A stretch of DNA of 64,000 nucleotides from Oceanobacter kriegii DSM 6294 (GTDB lineage: Bacteria > Pseudomonadota > Gammaproteobacteria > Pseudomonadales > Oceanobacteraceae), in assembly GCF_000422845.1 (NCBI RefSeq), contig NZ_KE383933.1:152084-216083 (forward strand), given 5' to 3'. Each line of letters opens with the position of its first letter. Within the stretch, counting starts at the first letter, position 1. Positions 52,895 through 62,845 of the stretch are shown one piece after another. The translations under genes and the position numbers were made by a program. The notes under the pieces were generated by a model. The model was not told the origin of the DNA. It did not search any database and worked only from the letters and a program-made list of their open reading frames with translations.

Positions 52895-54409
52895 TTACTT
52901 CACTTCTTTCGCCGCAATACGGGCAGACCACTCGATTGGGCCAGTGATGTGTACGGATTCACCTTTGGTGTCTACCGCAACGGTTACCGGCATATCAACC
53001 ACGTCGAACTCGTAGATGGCTTCCATACCCAGGTCGGCAAAGGCCAGAACCTTGGAGTCTTTAATGGCCTGGGATACCAGGTAAGCAGCACCACCCACAG
53101 CCATCAGGTAAACGGCTTCGTTGTCTTTAATGGCTTCGATCGCCGCAGGACCACGCTCGGATTTACCGATCATGCCCAGCAGGCCGGTTTCTTCGATCAC
53201 GGTGCGGGTGAACTTGTCCATACGGGTCGCAGTGGTTGGGCCAGCAGGGCCAACGACTTCGTCACGTACCGGATCAACCGGGCCTACGTAGTAGATAAAG
53301 CGACCTTTCAGATCCACAGGCAGCTCTTCGCCCTTGGCCAGCATATCGACGATGCGCTTGTGAGCGGCGTCACGGCCAGTCAGCATCTTGCCGGACAGCA
53401 GGATGGTTTCGCCGGTTTTCCAGTCTTTAACGTCTTCCGGAGTTACGGTATCCAGGTTCACGCGACGTACGCTATCGCCCACTTCCCAGCTGATTTCCGG
53501 CCAGTCTTCCAGGCTCGGCGCTTCCAGCTTGGCTGGGCCAGAACCGTCCAGTACAAAGTGAGTGTGACGGGTCGCAGCACAGTTCGGGATGATGGCAACC
53601 GGCTTGTTAGCGGCATGAGTCGGGTAATCCGCAACCTTCACGTCCAGCACGGTGGTCAGACCACCCAAACCCTGAGCACCAATGCCCAGCTTGTTCACTT
53701 TCTCGTACAGCTCCAGACGCAGTTCTTCGGAACGGGTTTCCGCACCTTTTTCCTGCAATTCGTGGATGTTGATTGGGTCCAGCAGGGCTTCCTTGGCAAT
53801 CTGCATGGCTTTCTCGGCAGTACCACCGATACCAATACCCAGCATGCCCGGCGGACACCAGCCAGCACCCATGGTAGGGATCTGCTTCAGTACCCACTCA
53901 ACCACGTCGTCAGACGGGTTCAGCATGGCGAACTTGGACTTGGCTTCAGAACCACCACCCTTGGCTGCCACATGAACGTCAACGGTGTTACCCGGAACCA
54001 GTTTCATGTGAATAACGGCTGGGGTGTTGTCCTTGGTGTTGGCACGCTTGCCATCCGGATCAGCCAACACAGAAGCACGCAGCACGTTGTCCGGGTGCAG
54101 GTAAGCACGACGAACGCCTTCGTTAGCCATGTCTTCAACGGACATATCGCCTTCGAACTTCACGTCCATACCAATGGTCAGGAATACGGTCACGATACCG
54201 GTGTCCTGACACAGTGGGCGCTTGCCCATGGCACACATGCGGGAGTTGATCAGAATCTGCGCCATGGCGTCCTTGGCCGCCTTGGATTCTTCGCGCTGGT
54301 AAGCTTCGTGTACCGCGTCAATGAAGTCTTTCGGGTGGTAGTAGGAAATGTACTGCAGGGCGTCAGCAACGCTCTCGATCAGATCTTCTTGCTTGATCAC
54401 GGTTGTCAT
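52895..54409 (-). CDS. Fumarate hydratase class I
   Basis: Iron-sulfur fumarase of the TCA cycle converting fumarate to malate. The 504 residues form the single-chain type (alpha and beta parts fused). Likely Fe-S cysteines are in RPLCQDTGIV and IIPNCAATRHTHF, with a further one in AGWCPPGMLGIGIGG. The C-terminal beta domain has GKMLTGRDAAHKRI, YYVGPVDP and GPTTATRMDKFT. The cluster is oxygen sensitive; sodB nearby is consistent with that but not in the same operon. Confidence 0.96.
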   Translation of the reverse strand: MTTVIKQEDLIESVADALQYISYYHPKDFIDAVHEAYQREESKAAKDAMAQILINSRMCAMGKRPLCQDTGIVTVFLTIGMDVKFEGDMSVEDMANEGVRRAYLHPDNVLRASVLADPDGKRANTKDNTPAVIHMKLVPGNTVDVHVAAKGGGSEAKSKFAMLNPSDDVVEWVLKQIPTMGAGWCPPGMLGIGIGGTAEKAMQIAKEALLDPINIHELQEKGAETRSEELRLELYEKVNKLGIGAQGLGGLTTVLDVKVADYPTHAANKPVAIIPNCAATRHTHFVLDGSGPAKLEAPSLEDWPEISWEVGDSVRRVNLDTVTPEDVKDWKTGETILLSGKMLTGRDAAHKRIVDMLAKGEELPVDLKGRFIYYVGPVDPVRDEVVGPAGPTTATRMDKFTRTVIEETGLLGMIGKSERGPAAIEAIKDNEAVYLMAVGGAAYLVSQAIKDSKVLAFADLGMEAIYEFDVVDMPVTVAVDTKGESVHITGPIEWSARIAAKEVK

Positions 54410-54718
54410 GGCGAGTTCTCTCTCTGTGCTCTTTGTATGCCAGCAAGCGGCTTTTTTCGCGGCTGTTCGACGTTTTATTGTTCAACAGCATGGAATTCTT
54501 ATGCCCCGGGGCCGGACCGGTTGAATCCGACCAAGGGAACTGCGTCAGTCTGAGGCTGACGCGAACGGAGCAGGATTGTACCCCAAGGGCACGACGGCGG
54601 AAATGTATTGCGTGTAGGGCTTTGGTAGGCAAAGCCAATCAGCGGCCTGAATTGGACGGCCGCTGACGGGTTCGGAAGGGGTTAAAAGCGCTGCACGAGG
54701 CACGCATTCATTCAGCCT
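54410..54718. other. Intergenic region with hairpins
   Basis: No gene is seen. It holds two hairpins: GCGTCAG / CTGACGC (54542-54562) and a 9-bp stem TCAGCGGCC / GGCCGCTGA (54639-54666). The latter follows the coiled-coil gene on the minus strand and could be its weak terminator (T-rich tail TTGGCTTT). Confidence 0.5.
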
Positions 54719-55552
54719 TTATGGCGTCGCAGTTGCGCTCGCCGGTGCATACAGCGTGTTAACCCGCTCTTCGAGCATTTTCAGGCGCTTGGTCAGGGAA
54801 TCGATCTCCTGATCCTTGCTGGCCAGCTGTTTCTTCATGGTTGCCATCGCCTTGCTGTTCATTTCCAGCGATTCGGTGTTCTGGGCGATGCGCAGTTCAG
54901 ATTCCGGCAACGACAGCACCGAGGCTTCGGTGGACGACACCCGGTCGGTCAGGGCCGACACATCCAGCTGCTGCTGATCCAACACCAGTTTCTGGTCGGC
55001 CAATGCGGTTTGCTGGGTTTTCAGACCGCTTTCCAGTGTTGTGGTGTCTTTTTTCACCGCTGCAATGGCGTTCTTGTTGTTGGCCACACCGGTAGTGTTG
55101 GCAGCGATGTTCTTCTTGTTACGCTTGTTCGACACATCCCACAGCTTGCGGATCTCGGAGTCGTGCTCCTTGATCAGCACCTTGAGGGCATCCAGCGACA
55201 GACTGGCGCTCTCGCCGGTGGTCGACAGTCGCTCATTCAGGGTATCGATGCTTTTCTTCTGCTCGGCCAACACCGCATTGGCATCGGTCAGTTGCTGTTG
55301 CAGTTGCTGGCTTTGCAGATACAGATAACCACAACCGCCGACCGCCAGTAGCGCCACCAGCGTTGCGACGACCGCCATGCCCTTGCCGCCACCGGAACCT
55401 GTGCTGGCCTCGGCCGTCGGTTTGTTGTTGGGCTGCTTGGGAGCTTTGGGGGCAGACGCGGAGCGACGGGACTTCATTTGACGCTGACGGATTTCAATGT
55501 CGTCCTGGGAAGGCGTCATGTTCGGAACGATCGGGTCTTTTGCATTGTCCAT
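54719..55552 (-). CDS. Membrane-anchored coiled-coil protein of unknown function
   Basis: 277 residues. A charged, disordered N-terminus with a basic patch (QRQMKSRRSASAPKAPKQPNNK) precedes one membrane helix (about residues 60-80, MAVVATLVALLAVGGCGYLYL). A long coiled coil follows (QLQQQLTDANAVLAEQKKSIDTLNERL ... KKQLASKDQEIDSLTKRLKMLEERV), about 180 residues. Topology would put the coiled coil outside the cytoplasm. It resembles generic cell-envelope or division-associated coiled-coil proteins; no family is assigned. It stands between fumarase and sodB without obvious partner. Confidence 0.8.
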   Translation of the reverse strand: MDNAKDPIVPNMTPSQDDIEIRQRQMKSRRSASAPKAPKQPNNKPTAEASTGSGGGKGMAVVATLVALLAVGGCGYLYLQSQQLQQQLTDANAVLAEQKKSIDTLNERLSTTGESASLSLDALKVLIKEHDSEIRKLWDVSNKRNKKNIAANTTGVANNKNAIAAVKKDTTTLESGLKTQQTALADQKLVLDQQQLDVSALTDRVSSTEASVLSLPESELRIAQNTESLEMNSKAMATMKKQLASKDQEIDSLTKRLKMLEERVNTLYAPASATATP

Positions 55553-55621
55553 GGAAATACCGGTTGGGATAAATCAACTGCTTATCCGGTCGAGTATACA
55601 GACAAGCGCCTGAAATACTCA

Positions 55622-55640
55622 GGGACCCTCTGAAAAACTC
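55622..55640 (+). repeat. Solitary copy of the MITE terminal repeat
   Basis: GGGACCCTCTGAAAAACTC differs at one base from the MITE left end at 8633. No matching inverted end was found within the next 300 bp, so this is a remnant or a solo end, about 280 bp before sodB. Confidence 0.6.
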
Positions 55641-55857
55641 TGCACACCGGACAACGTCTGTTTCAGATTCCCGGTTTGCTTTTGCGTTCCCTGTCCTGTT
55701 ACCCGACTTCCGCCTGTGCCGTCACACTGTTCCATCAGCGACACTCAGTTTCTGACCATAGCGCATGACTATCGCAGCGAAACCACAGCCGGTGTTATGA
55801 TTCAATGAGATAAAACAAGAGACGACATCATCCGCTTGCGGCGACTGCTACGATCTC

Positions 55858-55886
55858 TTGAAAAATAACGCAACGGCCCTCATAAA
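55858..55886 (+). promoter_or_regulatory. Candidate sodB promoter
   Basis: TTGAAA (55858-55863) and CATAAA (55881-55886) with a 17-bp spacer. The rest of the gap 55553-55924 holds only the MITE-end remnant. Confidence 0.5.
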
Positions 55887-55924
55887 AGGCCGACAACCAC
55901 TAGCTTGATAAATGGAGACGTCAC

Positions 55925-56506
55925 ATGGCTTTTGAACTGCCAGCACTGCCGTACGAGAAAAATGCCCTGGAACCACACATGTCCCAGGAAACTCTGGAAT
56001 TCCACCACGGTAAGCACCACAACACCTACGTAACCAAGCTGAACGGCCTGGTTCCTGGTACCGAATTTGAAGGCAAGTCCCTGGAAGACATCATCAAGTC
56101 TTCTTCCGGTGGCGTATTCAACAACGCTGCTCAAATCTGGAACCACACCTTCTTCTGGAACAGCCTGTCTCCAAACGGTGGCGGCGCTCCAACTGGCGCT
56201 ATTGCTGACGCCATCAACGCTTCCTTCGGTTCTTTCGAAGAGTTCCAGGCCAAGTTCAACGACATGGCTGTGAACAACTTCGGTTCTTCCTGGACCTGGC
56301 TGGTTAAGAAAGCCGACGGTTCCCTGGACATCGTTAACACCTCCAACGCCGGCACTCCGCTGACTGAAGAAGGCCTGACGCCAGTACTGACCGTTGACCT
56401 GTGGGAACACGCCTACTACATCGACTACCGCAACGTACGTCCAGACTACCTGAAAGGTTTCTGGGCACTGGTTAACTGGGAATTCGCTAACGCCAACATC
56501 GCGTAA
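55925..56506 (+). CDS. sodB: Superoxide dismutase (Fe)
   Basis: Converts superoxide to peroxide and oxygen in the cytoplasm. 193 residues; the metal ligands are in [22 protein letters not shown] and [14 protein letters not shown]. Residues NGGG and the FGSSWTWLV segment agree with the iron form rather than the manganese form. The GGAG ribosome-binding site and codon use suggest high expression. It is monocistronic with its own terminator. Confidence 0.97.
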   Translation: MAFELPALPYEKNALEPHMSQETLEFHHGKHHNTYVTKLNGLVPGTEFEGKSLEDIIKSSSGGVFNNAAQIWNHTFFWNSLSPNGGGAPTGAIADAINASFGSFEEFQAKFNDMAVNNFGSSWTWLVKKADGSLDIVNTSNAGTPLTEEGLTPVLTVDLWEHAYYIDYRNVRPDYLKGFWALVNWEFANANIA

Positions 56507-56552
56507 GCTACCGGTTAACGTCGGGTGGCCTGATGGCTGCCCAGCGGCCAAT

Positions 56553-56587
56553 AAAAAAGCGGATGGTTTTGCCATCCGCTTTTTTTG
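56553..56587 (+). terminator. Intrinsic terminator after sodB
   Basis: AAAAAAGCGGATGG / CCATCCGCTTTTTT stem-loop. Confidence 0.92.
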
Positions 56588-56686
56588 TGTCTGGGGTCTG
56601 GGGTCTGACCAATATTGTGGGAGAGAGCTTGCTCTCGATAAACATAAGCCATCGGCAGCAAGCTACCTCCTACAACTGTCCTGTAG

Positions 56687-56752
56687 GTCGGATAAGCTTG
56701 CGCCATCCGACAATGCGACGCCCCAAACATGTCCGATGGCAGCCGCTTCGCG
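56687..56752. repeat. REP-like unit, inverted copy
   Basis: It carries the same palindrome as at 28913 and 29017 but on the opposite strand (arms GTCGGAT / ATCCGAC), followed by TCCGATGGCAGCCGCTTCGCG. Just upstream (about 56620-56640) a different palindrome occurs (GAGAGAGCTTGCTCTCG), like REP elements of pseudomonads. Confidence 0.75.
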
Positions 56753-56787
56753 CCTTTGTCGGACCTAATTGAATACAAGCGCGCTGA

Positions 56788-58026
56788 TCAGCTCAGCAGG
56801 CCATCAAACAGCTCGACTTTCACCATATCGCCTTCTTCAAACCCGGCAACATCAGCGTCGACCACCAAATAGGCATTGGCCCGCGACATGGTGCTTAACA
56901 AGGCCGAGCCCTGACGTCCCAACGGCGTCACTTCCAGATGGCCGTCGTCATTGGTGGCCACCACAGCGCGTTGGAATTCCAATCGTCCCGGGCGGCGTTT
57001 CATCGAGCGGGTAATGCGTGCTTTCAGCTGCACCCGGCCACGATCGCCGCTGACACCGGCCAACTGACGCAAGACCGGCACCACCAGCTGGTCGAAGGTC
57101 ACCACGGTTGAAACCGGGTTACCCGGCAAGCCGGTGAACAGGCTGTTGGGCAAGCGTCCGAACGCAAAGGGTTTGCCCGGTTTCAGGGCCAGTTTCCAAA
57201 GGCCTACTTCGCCCATTTCATCCAGAATCTGTTTGCTGAAATCAGCTTCGCCCACCGATACACCACCAGAAGCGATCACCAGGTCGGCCTGGGTATCCGC
57301 TTGCTGGTAGGCATCCCGCAGCGCCTGTGGATCATCCGGAATAATCCCCATCGGGATCACGTCGCAACCCATGCGATGCAGCAGCGCACACAGCACCTGA
57401 CTGTTGGATTCGTAAATCTGACCACTTTGCAGCGGCTGTCCCGGTGGCACCAGTTCGCTACCGGTAGCCATCACGGCTACTTTTAACGGCCGTTTTACCG
57501 TAACCGTTGCCACGCCCAGACTGGCCAGCAAGCCGATGTCAGCAGCGCGCAGCAAGCGGCCTTCGTCGAGTACGGTTTCACCGCTGGCGATTTCCTCTCC
57601 CTGACGACGAACGTTGGCACCTTCATTCACCGCGGCAATAAAACGCACACTGCCGTCGTCGGCCACTTCTGCGTCTTCCTGCATGATGACCGTGTTGGCA
57701 CCTGGCGGGATCATGGCGCCGGTCATAATCCGTGCGCATTCACCGGCGTTCAGCGGTTGGGTTGTGGCATCGCCCGCCAGAATACGCTGATTCACCGTCA
57801 GACGATCAAATTCGGTCAGGTCTTCAACCCGCACCGCATAGCCGTCCATGGCGGAGTTGTCCGCCGGAGGCAGGTCGATGGGGCTTTCGATACGTTGCGC
57901 CAGCACCTTGCCATCGGCCTGGTACAGGGGCACGTCGAGCGTGTCGTTTACCGGCTCAATATCGGCCAGAATCCGTTGCAGGGCATCTGCCAGCGAGATC
58001 AATCCCGGGGCATCACATGACGACAT
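56788..58026 (-). CDS. moeA: Molybdopterin molybdenumtransferase
   Basis: Inserts molybdenum into molybdopterin-AMP. 412 residues with the four-domain MoeA layout: ISLADALQRILADIEPV, PPADNSAMDGYAV, ARIMTGAMIPPGANTVI, a central domain VAVMATGSELVPPG, and catalytic GGVSVGEADF with GLPGNPVSTVVTFD. The order moeA then a downstream enzyme gene is unusual, as the other molybdenum cofactor genes are not visible here. It starts 9 bp after the fumarylacetoacetate-hydrolase-like gene, so both are probably one transcript. Confidence 0.95.
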   Translation of the reverse strand: MSSCDAPGLISLADALQRILADIEPVNDTLDVPLYQADGKVLAQRIESPIDLPPADNSAMDGYAVRVEDLTEFDRLTVNQRILAGDATTQPLNAGECARIMTGAMIPPGANTVIMQEDAEVADDGSVRFIAAVNEGANVRRQGEEIASGETVLDEGRLLRAADIGLLASLGVATVTVKRPLKVAVMATGSELVPPGQPLQSGQIYESNSQVLCALLHRMGCDVIPMGIIPDDPQALRDAYQQADTQADLVIASGGVSVGEADFSKQILDEMGEVGLWKLALKPGKPFAFGRLPNSLFTGLPGNPVSTVVTFDQLVVPVLRQLAGVSGDRGRVQLKARITRSMKRRPGRLEFQRAVVATNDDGHLEVTPLGRQGSALLSTMSRANAYLVVDADVAGFEEGDMVKVELFDGLLS

Positions 58027-58035
58027 GGTGTCTCC

Positions 58036-58701
58036 TCAAAGCGTTTTCACAGTGGCCTGGCTGACCACCCAGTCCCGATTCAGGCAAGCCTTCAAACGGT
58101 CACCGTCCTGCAATTGGCCAACCCCTTCCGGGGTGCCTGTCAGCACGATATCGCCCGGGTTCAGGCTGAAGCAGTGACTCATTTCTGCCAGCAGTTGCGG
58201 AATCGGAAACAGCATATTGGCGCTGTTGCCGTCCTGACGCGACTGCTCGTTAATATCCAACGACAGCCCCAGATTCGCCCAGTCCTGTACCCGGCTGGCG
58301 GCGACAAAATCGGACACCGGACAACTGCCGTCGAAGGCCTTGGCGCGTTCCCACGGATGGGCCTTGGCTTTCAGACCCGACTGCACCTCACGCAAGGTCA
58401 GATCCAGCGCCACGCCGACACCGGCGACCGCCGCCAGCGCCTGCTCCGGCGTAGCCTTTCTGATGCGCTCGCCAATCAACAGGGCGATTTCCAGTTCGTA
58501 ATGCACAGCCCCCTGATCCGACGGAATCTCCACCGTGTCCTGCAAAGGCACAACGGCATCGGCGGGTTTGATAAATAGCAGAGGTTGCTCAGGAATCGGG
58601 TTGTTTAACTCGGCGGCATGGGCGGCGTAGTTGCGGCCTACACACACGGCTTTACCAACACCATAAGAAAAGGGAGCGTCATCCAGTTTGGGCGTGAACA
58701 T
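58036..58701 (-). CDS. Fumarylacetoacetate hydrolase-family protein
   Basis: 221 residues of the FAH fold. GKAVCVGRNYAAHAAELNNPIPEQPLLFIKPADAVV is the family opening; YELEIALLIG supplies metal-binding acidic residues, and VLTGTPEGVGQLQDGDRL ends the site. Members include fumarylpyruvate hydrolase, acylpyruvase and oxaloacetate decarboxylase; the short single-domain form resembles E. coli YcgM. The substrate is unresolved. Confidence 0.9.
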   Translation of the reverse strand: MFTPKLDDAPFSYGVGKAVCVGRNYAAHAAELNNPIPEQPLLFIKPADAVVPLQDTVEIPSDQGAVHYELEIALLIGERIRKATPEQALAAVAGVGVALDLTLREVQSGLKAKAHPWERAKAFDGSCPVSDFVAASRVQDWANLGLSLDINEQSRQDGNSANMLFPIPQLLAEMSHCFSLNPGDIVLTGTPEGVGQLQDGDRLKACLNRDWVVSQATVKTL

Positions 58702-58815
58702 AGGGCGTCTCTGTGATGATGAAGCCCTTAATATACCCGTGAGTCAGTTCCGGCCCAACCGGCCTGGCGCTATCTGGCCGCACACACTGTTGCGCGACCA
58801 GACCGACAAACGGTA

Positions 58816-59190
58816 TCAGGAGGCCTGATGCAGACGTTCTTCCCGAATCAATTCAGCCAGTTCGCGCTGAATCTGCGATGGGTCGGCAGAATTCAACTCC
58901 AGCACCCGCCGTAAGGTAATCATGCTTTCCAACGCCAGCGAATCACAGGCACAGCCGACCACATCGTCGTCGATGTGCGCCACAGAACAGTCCATCACAA
59001 TTTGCTCGCGCTCGCCCAGCGTTAACGTAAAGCGAATGTGCTGTTCCAGCGACCACTGCTCCTCCGCGGGGCGAACCAGCAGCACACCGCGCAGACTGAG
59101 GTCCATGCACTGCACCTCAAAGGTCTGACCGCGAGTTTCTATCTGTGCCCGGCGCAAAAACGGCACCCGACTGTAACGACGATTATTCAT
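58816..59190 (-). CDS. PilZ-domain protein
   Basis: 124 residues that are almost entirely a PilZ domain. The c-di-GMP motif is intact: RRYSRVPF (RxxxR type, residues 4-8) and DLSLRGVLL (D-x-S-x-x-G). A helical C-terminal extension (DPSQIQRELAELIREERL) may mediate partner binding. No gene of flagellar, pilus or polysaccharide type is adjacent, so the output is unknown. Confidence 0.9.
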   Translation of the reverse strand: MNNRRYSRVPFLRRAQIETRGQTFEVQCMDLSLRGVLLVRPAEEQWSLEQHIRFTLTLGEREQIVMDCSVAHIDDDVVGCACDSLALESMITLRRVLELNSADPSQIQRELAELIREERLHQAS

Positions 59191-59525
59191 CCAGCGACCC
59201 TGATCATAACGGCCACAACAGCGTGACCATTCTTTAGTTTTAGCAGCCGTGGCGGTATTCGCCAGCCTGTGTGCCTTTGGCTACGCCTGCCAGCGCCCGA
59301 CGCTTTGGCAATGGCCGCCCGTCTTACAGACGCACACAGCAACATCAACGGCTTGCCCACCATGTTTTCAATCGGGGCAAAAATTCATCTGATTTAGCAG
59401 GTTTTGGAATCAAGCTGGTCAAGAAACAACCAGAAGTCAGCATTCATCCCCAGAGCAAATTGCGCTTGGCAGCCAGGCTGGCCACTATCTTCCGCATCAA
59501 AGAATCAGGATAACGGGGTTTTGCC
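59191..59525. other. Intergenic region upstream of bioB
   Basis: No gene and no palindrome matching the biotin operator of E. coli was seen. A weakly structured GC-rich stretch lies at 59240-59345. The bioB promoter should be here but no convincing hexamers stood out. Confidence 0.5.
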
Positions 59526-60590
59526 ATGTCGAGCGCGGCAAGCACAGTCAGTCAATTGGACCGCAACATTCGTCACGACTGGACACTGGATGAAGTACAG
59601 GCACTGCTGAACAAGCCAATGAACGATCTGCTGTTTGAAGCGCAGACCATTCACCGCCAGTACTTCGACCCGAATCAGGTACAGGTCAGCACCCTGCTGT
59701 CGATCAAAACCGGTGCCTGCCCGGAAGACTGCGCCTACTGCCCGCAAAGCGCCCGTTACGACACCGGCCTTGAAAAAGAACGTCTGATGGAAGTTCAGGC
59801 CGTTATCGAAAAAGCCAAAGCCGCAAAGGCCGCTGGCTCTGACCGTTTCTGCATGGGTGCCGCCTGGCGCTCCCCGCGTGAAAAAGACATGCCATACGTT
59901 GAAGCCATGGTGCGCGGCGTCAAAGAGCTGGGTCTGGAAACCTGCATGACCCTCGGCATGCTCGACGCCAGCAAAGCCGAACGTCTGGCGGATGCTGGTC
60001 TGGATTACTACAACCACAACCTCGATACCTCGCCGGAATACTACGGCGAGATCATCACCACCCGTACCTACAGCGACCGTCTGGACACTCTGGATAACGT
60101 GCGTAAAGCCGGTATGAAAGTATGCTCTGGCGGTATTCTGGGCATGGGCGAAAGCCAGCGTGACCGCGCAGGCTTGCTGCGCCAGCTGGCCAACCTGCCA
60201 CAGCACCCGGACTCTGTGCCAATCAACCAGTTGGTAAAAGTATCTGGTACGCCACTGGAAAAAGAAGACGACGTAGATCCGCTCGACTTCGTTCGTGCCA
60301 TTGCCGTGGCTCGCATCCTGATGCCGAAATCCCACGTGCGCCTGAGTGCCGGTCGTGAAGAAATGACCGATGAAATGCAGTCCATGTGTTTCTTTGCCGG
60401 TGCCAACTCCATCTTCTACGGCGAATGCCTGCTGACCACGCCAAACCCGGCGGCCAACAAGGACGTCGAGCTGTTCAAGCGTCTGGGCATCAACTCCCGT
60501 CACAAGGTGACCGAAGCGCCAGAAGAACTGGATGACCTGATTCCAGAGCGCAAGGATGAGACCGAGCAATACGCCCGTCTGGGTGCCTGA
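59526..60590 (+). CDS. bioB: Biotin synthase
   Basis: Radical SAM enzyme inserting sulfur into dethiobiotin. The radical-SAM cluster motif CPEDCAYC has Cys65, Cys69 and Cys72; [21 protein letters not shown] and the second-cluster Arg region (SHVRLSAGR) follow. 354 residues, full length. It stands alone here: bioF, bioH, bioC and bioD are not in the window, although the order comF-bioB-bioF is common in relatives. A strong terminator follows. Confidence 0.97.
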   Translation: MSSAASTVSQLDRNIRHDWTLDEVQALLNKPMNDLLFEAQTIHRQYFDPNQVQVSTLLSIKTGACPEDCAYCPQSARYDTGLEKERLMEVQAVIEKAKAAKAAGSDRFCMGAAWRSPREKDMPYVEAMVRGVKELGLETCMTLGMLDASKAERLADAGLDYYNHNLDTSPEYYGEIITTRTYSDRLDTLDNVRKAGMKVCSGGILGMGESQRDRAGLLRQLANLPQHPDSVPINQLVKVSGTPLEKEDDVDPLDFVRAIAVARILMPKSHVRLSAGREEMTDEMQSMCFFAGANSIFYGECLLTTPNPAANKDVELFKRLGINSRHKVTEAPEELDDLIPERKDETEQYARLGA

Positions 60591-60645
60591 TAGCGCTTGG
60601 GGCTGTTAACGCCTAGCGTCTGTGCTAACGGATAGCACCAACTGC

Positions 60646-60677
60646 AAAGCCTGCCGATTCTGAATCTGCGGGCTTTT
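60646..60677 (+). terminator. Intrinsic terminator after bioB
   Basis: Arms AAGCCTGCCGATT and AATCTGCGGGCTT (one mismatch), CTG loop, then a T-run. Confidence 0.88.
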
Positions 60678-60883
60678 TTCTAGCCGTTTTTTTAATGGCG
60701 CTCGATTTATTCACTGCGGCCACCACAGGGCAGCTTCCTTCCCCTCTGCCAAAACGCTTTTTATGCTTCTTGTGATACTTATCAACTGACTATCTATCAG
60801 AGGCTGACAAAACCCTTCGTACTATTCCCATTTTGGCGTAGCTGGTATTACCATAATCAGTTAGACCCATTCGAGATACCCGC

Positions 60884-61399
60884 ATGCTGTCAAACGTCGA
60901 GGGCGAGCAACGTCATTGCACCAGCCCGAGCCGGATCGAACTGCTCAAGGACATGCCGATATTCGGCGCACTTTCCACGGAAGCCATTGCGTTTCTGGAA
61001 CAGCGTTGTGTACAAATTCACCTCAAGTCCGACGACTACTTCTTCCACGAAGGCGACCCCGCCAGCTCGTTGTTCATCATGGAACGCGGCTACGCCGAAG
61101 TGACCAAACAATGTGGCTCGGAAATGCGCACCTTGCGCAGCCTGGTGTGTGGCGACAGCTTTGGCGAAATGGCCATCGTGGATATGAACCCGCGCGGCGC
61201 ATCGGTCAAAGCCGTTACCGAATGCGACGCCCTTGAGCTGCCCGCCTCCGCACTCTACGAGCTGTACCAGTTCGACCTTGAACAGTTCACCCTGATTCAG
61301 ATGAACATGCTGCGGGAAATCAGCCGCCGCCTGCGCTACCTGAACGACAAACTGGCCCACAGCCAGCCTGAAATCCTGGAAAAAGCGTCGCGGGTTTAG
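60884..61399 (+). CDS. Cyclic-nucleotide-binding domain protein without DNA-binding domain
   Basis: 171 residues: a single cNMP-binding beta-roll (LKDMPIFGALSTEAIAFLEQ; DDYFFHEGDPASSLFIMERGYAEV; GDSFGEMAIVDMNPRGASVKAVTEC) with a C-terminal helix. The phosphate-binding cassette GEMAIVDMNPRGASV keeps the Arg that contacts cyclic-nucleotide phosphate. Unlike Crp there is no helix-turn-helix, so it probably signals through protein contacts or has lost regulation. It is flanked by its own intergenic regions. Partner unknown. Confidence 0.88.
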   Translation: MLSNVEGEQRHCTSPSRIELLKDMPIFGALSTEAIAFLEQRCVQIHLKSDDYFFHEGDPASSLFIMERGYAEVTKQCGSEMRTLRSLVCGDSFGEMAIVDMNPRGASVKAVTECDALELPASALYELYQFDLEQFTLIQMNMLREISRRLRYLNDKLAHSQPEILEKASRV

Positions 61400-61561
61400 C
61401 GGCGCACTTCAATTCACCAGCGCTGCCTTCAGTCTCCCTCTTCCTTCATTGATCCTTCATTGATCGACGTCCTCTCAACCGTCTCAATAAACAAAACTCA
61501 GTATTCCAACCACTCCAGAACGTCTTTCATAGCTTGTTTTTGCGTGCTCCTTTGATTATTT

Positions 61562-61576
61562 TGTTATGTCATAACA
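61562..61576 (+). promoter_or_regulatory. Zur-box-like operator
   Basis: TGTTATGTCATAACA, a perfect 6+3+6 palindrome matching the known proteobacterial Zur pattern TGTTATNNNATAACA. It lies about 44-70 bp before the COG0523 GTPase start, consistent with zinc-repressed expression. Confidence 0.75.
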
Positions 61577-61619
61577 TTTAATAAAAATCAGAACCGCAAC
61601 CCGAACCTGAACGCTTTTG

Positions 61620-62843
61620 ATGGACATCGCCATGAATGCTTTAACACACCGCCTCCCTGTCACCGTCCTGTCCGGTTTTTTGGGCGCGGGCAAAACCACC
61701 GTACTGAGCCACCTGCTGAATAACCGCGATGGCCTGAAAATCGCCGTGATCGTAAACGACATGAGCGAAATCAATATCGACGGCGCGACCATTCAGCAAG
61801 AAGTGGAGCTCAACCGCGCCGAAGAAAAGCTGGTTGAAATGAGCAACGGCTGCATCTGCTGCACCCTCCGTGAAGACCTGCTGATTGAAGTTTCGCGGCT
61901 GGCCCGTGAAGGCCGTTTTGACTATCTGGTGATTGAGTCCACCGGCATTTCAGAGCCATTGCCAGTAGCCGAAACCTTCACCTTCGAAGACGAAAACGGC
62001 GAGTCGCTGTCTCAAGTCGCCAAGCTCGACACCATGGTCACCGTGGTCGACGGCGTGAATTTCCTCAAGGACTACGACGAAGCCAAATACCTTCAGGAAA
62101 CCGGCGAATCCCTGGGCGAAGAAGATGAACGCAGCGTCGCTGACTTGCTGATTGATCAGGTCGAGTTTTCGGATGTCATCCTGATCAGCAAAACCGATTT
62201 GGCCGAGCCTCAAGACCTGCAACGCTTGCAGTCGATCCTCAAAACCCTGAACCCGGAAGCCAAGGTCATTCCGATCAAGGAAGGTGCCGTAGCCGCCAAC
62301 GAAATTCTGAATACCGGCCGTTTCGACTTCGACCGCGCCGCCGCAGCCCCCGGCTGGCTAAAAGAACTGCGAGGCGAACACATTCCGGAAACCGAGGAAT
62401 ACGGCATCGGCAGCTTCGCCTACCGCGCCCGCAAGCCATTCCATCCGGCGCGTTTCTACGACTTTCTGCATAACACAAAGAGCCACGGCAAACTGATCCG
62501 CTCAAAAGGCTATTTCTGGCTGGCATCGCGCCCTGAATTTGCCGGTCAATGGAGTCAGGCAGGCGGCATCGCCCGCTACGGCTTTGCTGGCATGTTCTGG
62601 AAAGCCATCCCGCAAGAACGCTGGCCCACCGACGAGGAATACCTGCAATCCATCAAGGAAATGTGGCAAGAACCCTTCGGTGATATGCGTCAGGAGCTGG
62701 TGTTTATCGGTCAGGGGCTGGATCAGCAAAAGATCACCAGCGCCCTCGATGAGTGTCTGCTGAACGACGACGAACTGCTGCAAGGCAAGGAATTCTGGCA
62801 AACGCTGGAAGACCCATTTCCAGCCTGGCAAGCGGGAGCATAA
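61620..62843 (+). CDS. COG0523/CobW-family zinc-handling GTPase
   Basis: 407 residues. P-loop GFLGAGKTT (19-27), metal-binding CICC (78-81), and GTPase motifs with [12 protein letters not shown] and SKTDLAEP. The C-terminal CobW domain ([24 protein letters not shown]) is present. The start could be the ATG at 61620 or that at 61632 ([10 protein letters not shown]); neither has a clear ribosome-binding site. A Zur box upstream and a DUF1826 gene downstream place it with ZigA/YeiR-like zinc chaperones that supply metalloproteins under zinc limitation. Confidence 0.93.
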   Translation: MDIAMNALTHRLPVTVLSGFLGAGKTTVLSHLLNNRDGLKIAVIVNDMSEINIDGATIQQEVELNRAEEKLVEMSNGCICCTLREDLLIEVSRLAREGRFDYLVIESTGISEPLPVAETFTFEDENGESLSQVAKLDTMVTVVDGVNFLKDYDEAKYLQETGESLGEEDERSVADLLIDQVEFSDVILISKTDLAEPQDLQRLQSILKTLNPEAKVIPIKEGAVAANEILNTGRFDFDRAAAAPGWLKELRGEHIPETEEYGIGSFAYRARKPFHPARFYDFLHNTKSHGKLIRSKGYFWLASRPEFAGQWSQAGGIARYGFAGMFWKAIPQERWPTDEEYLQSIKEMWQEPFGDMRQELVFIGQGLDQQKITSALDECLLNDDELLQGKEFWQTLEDPFPAWQAGA

Positions 62844-62845
62844 AC

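Noticed and set aside
59191..59525. BirA operator upstream of bioB
   Set aside because: No arms resembling TTGTAAACC / GGTTTACAA were found in the gap.
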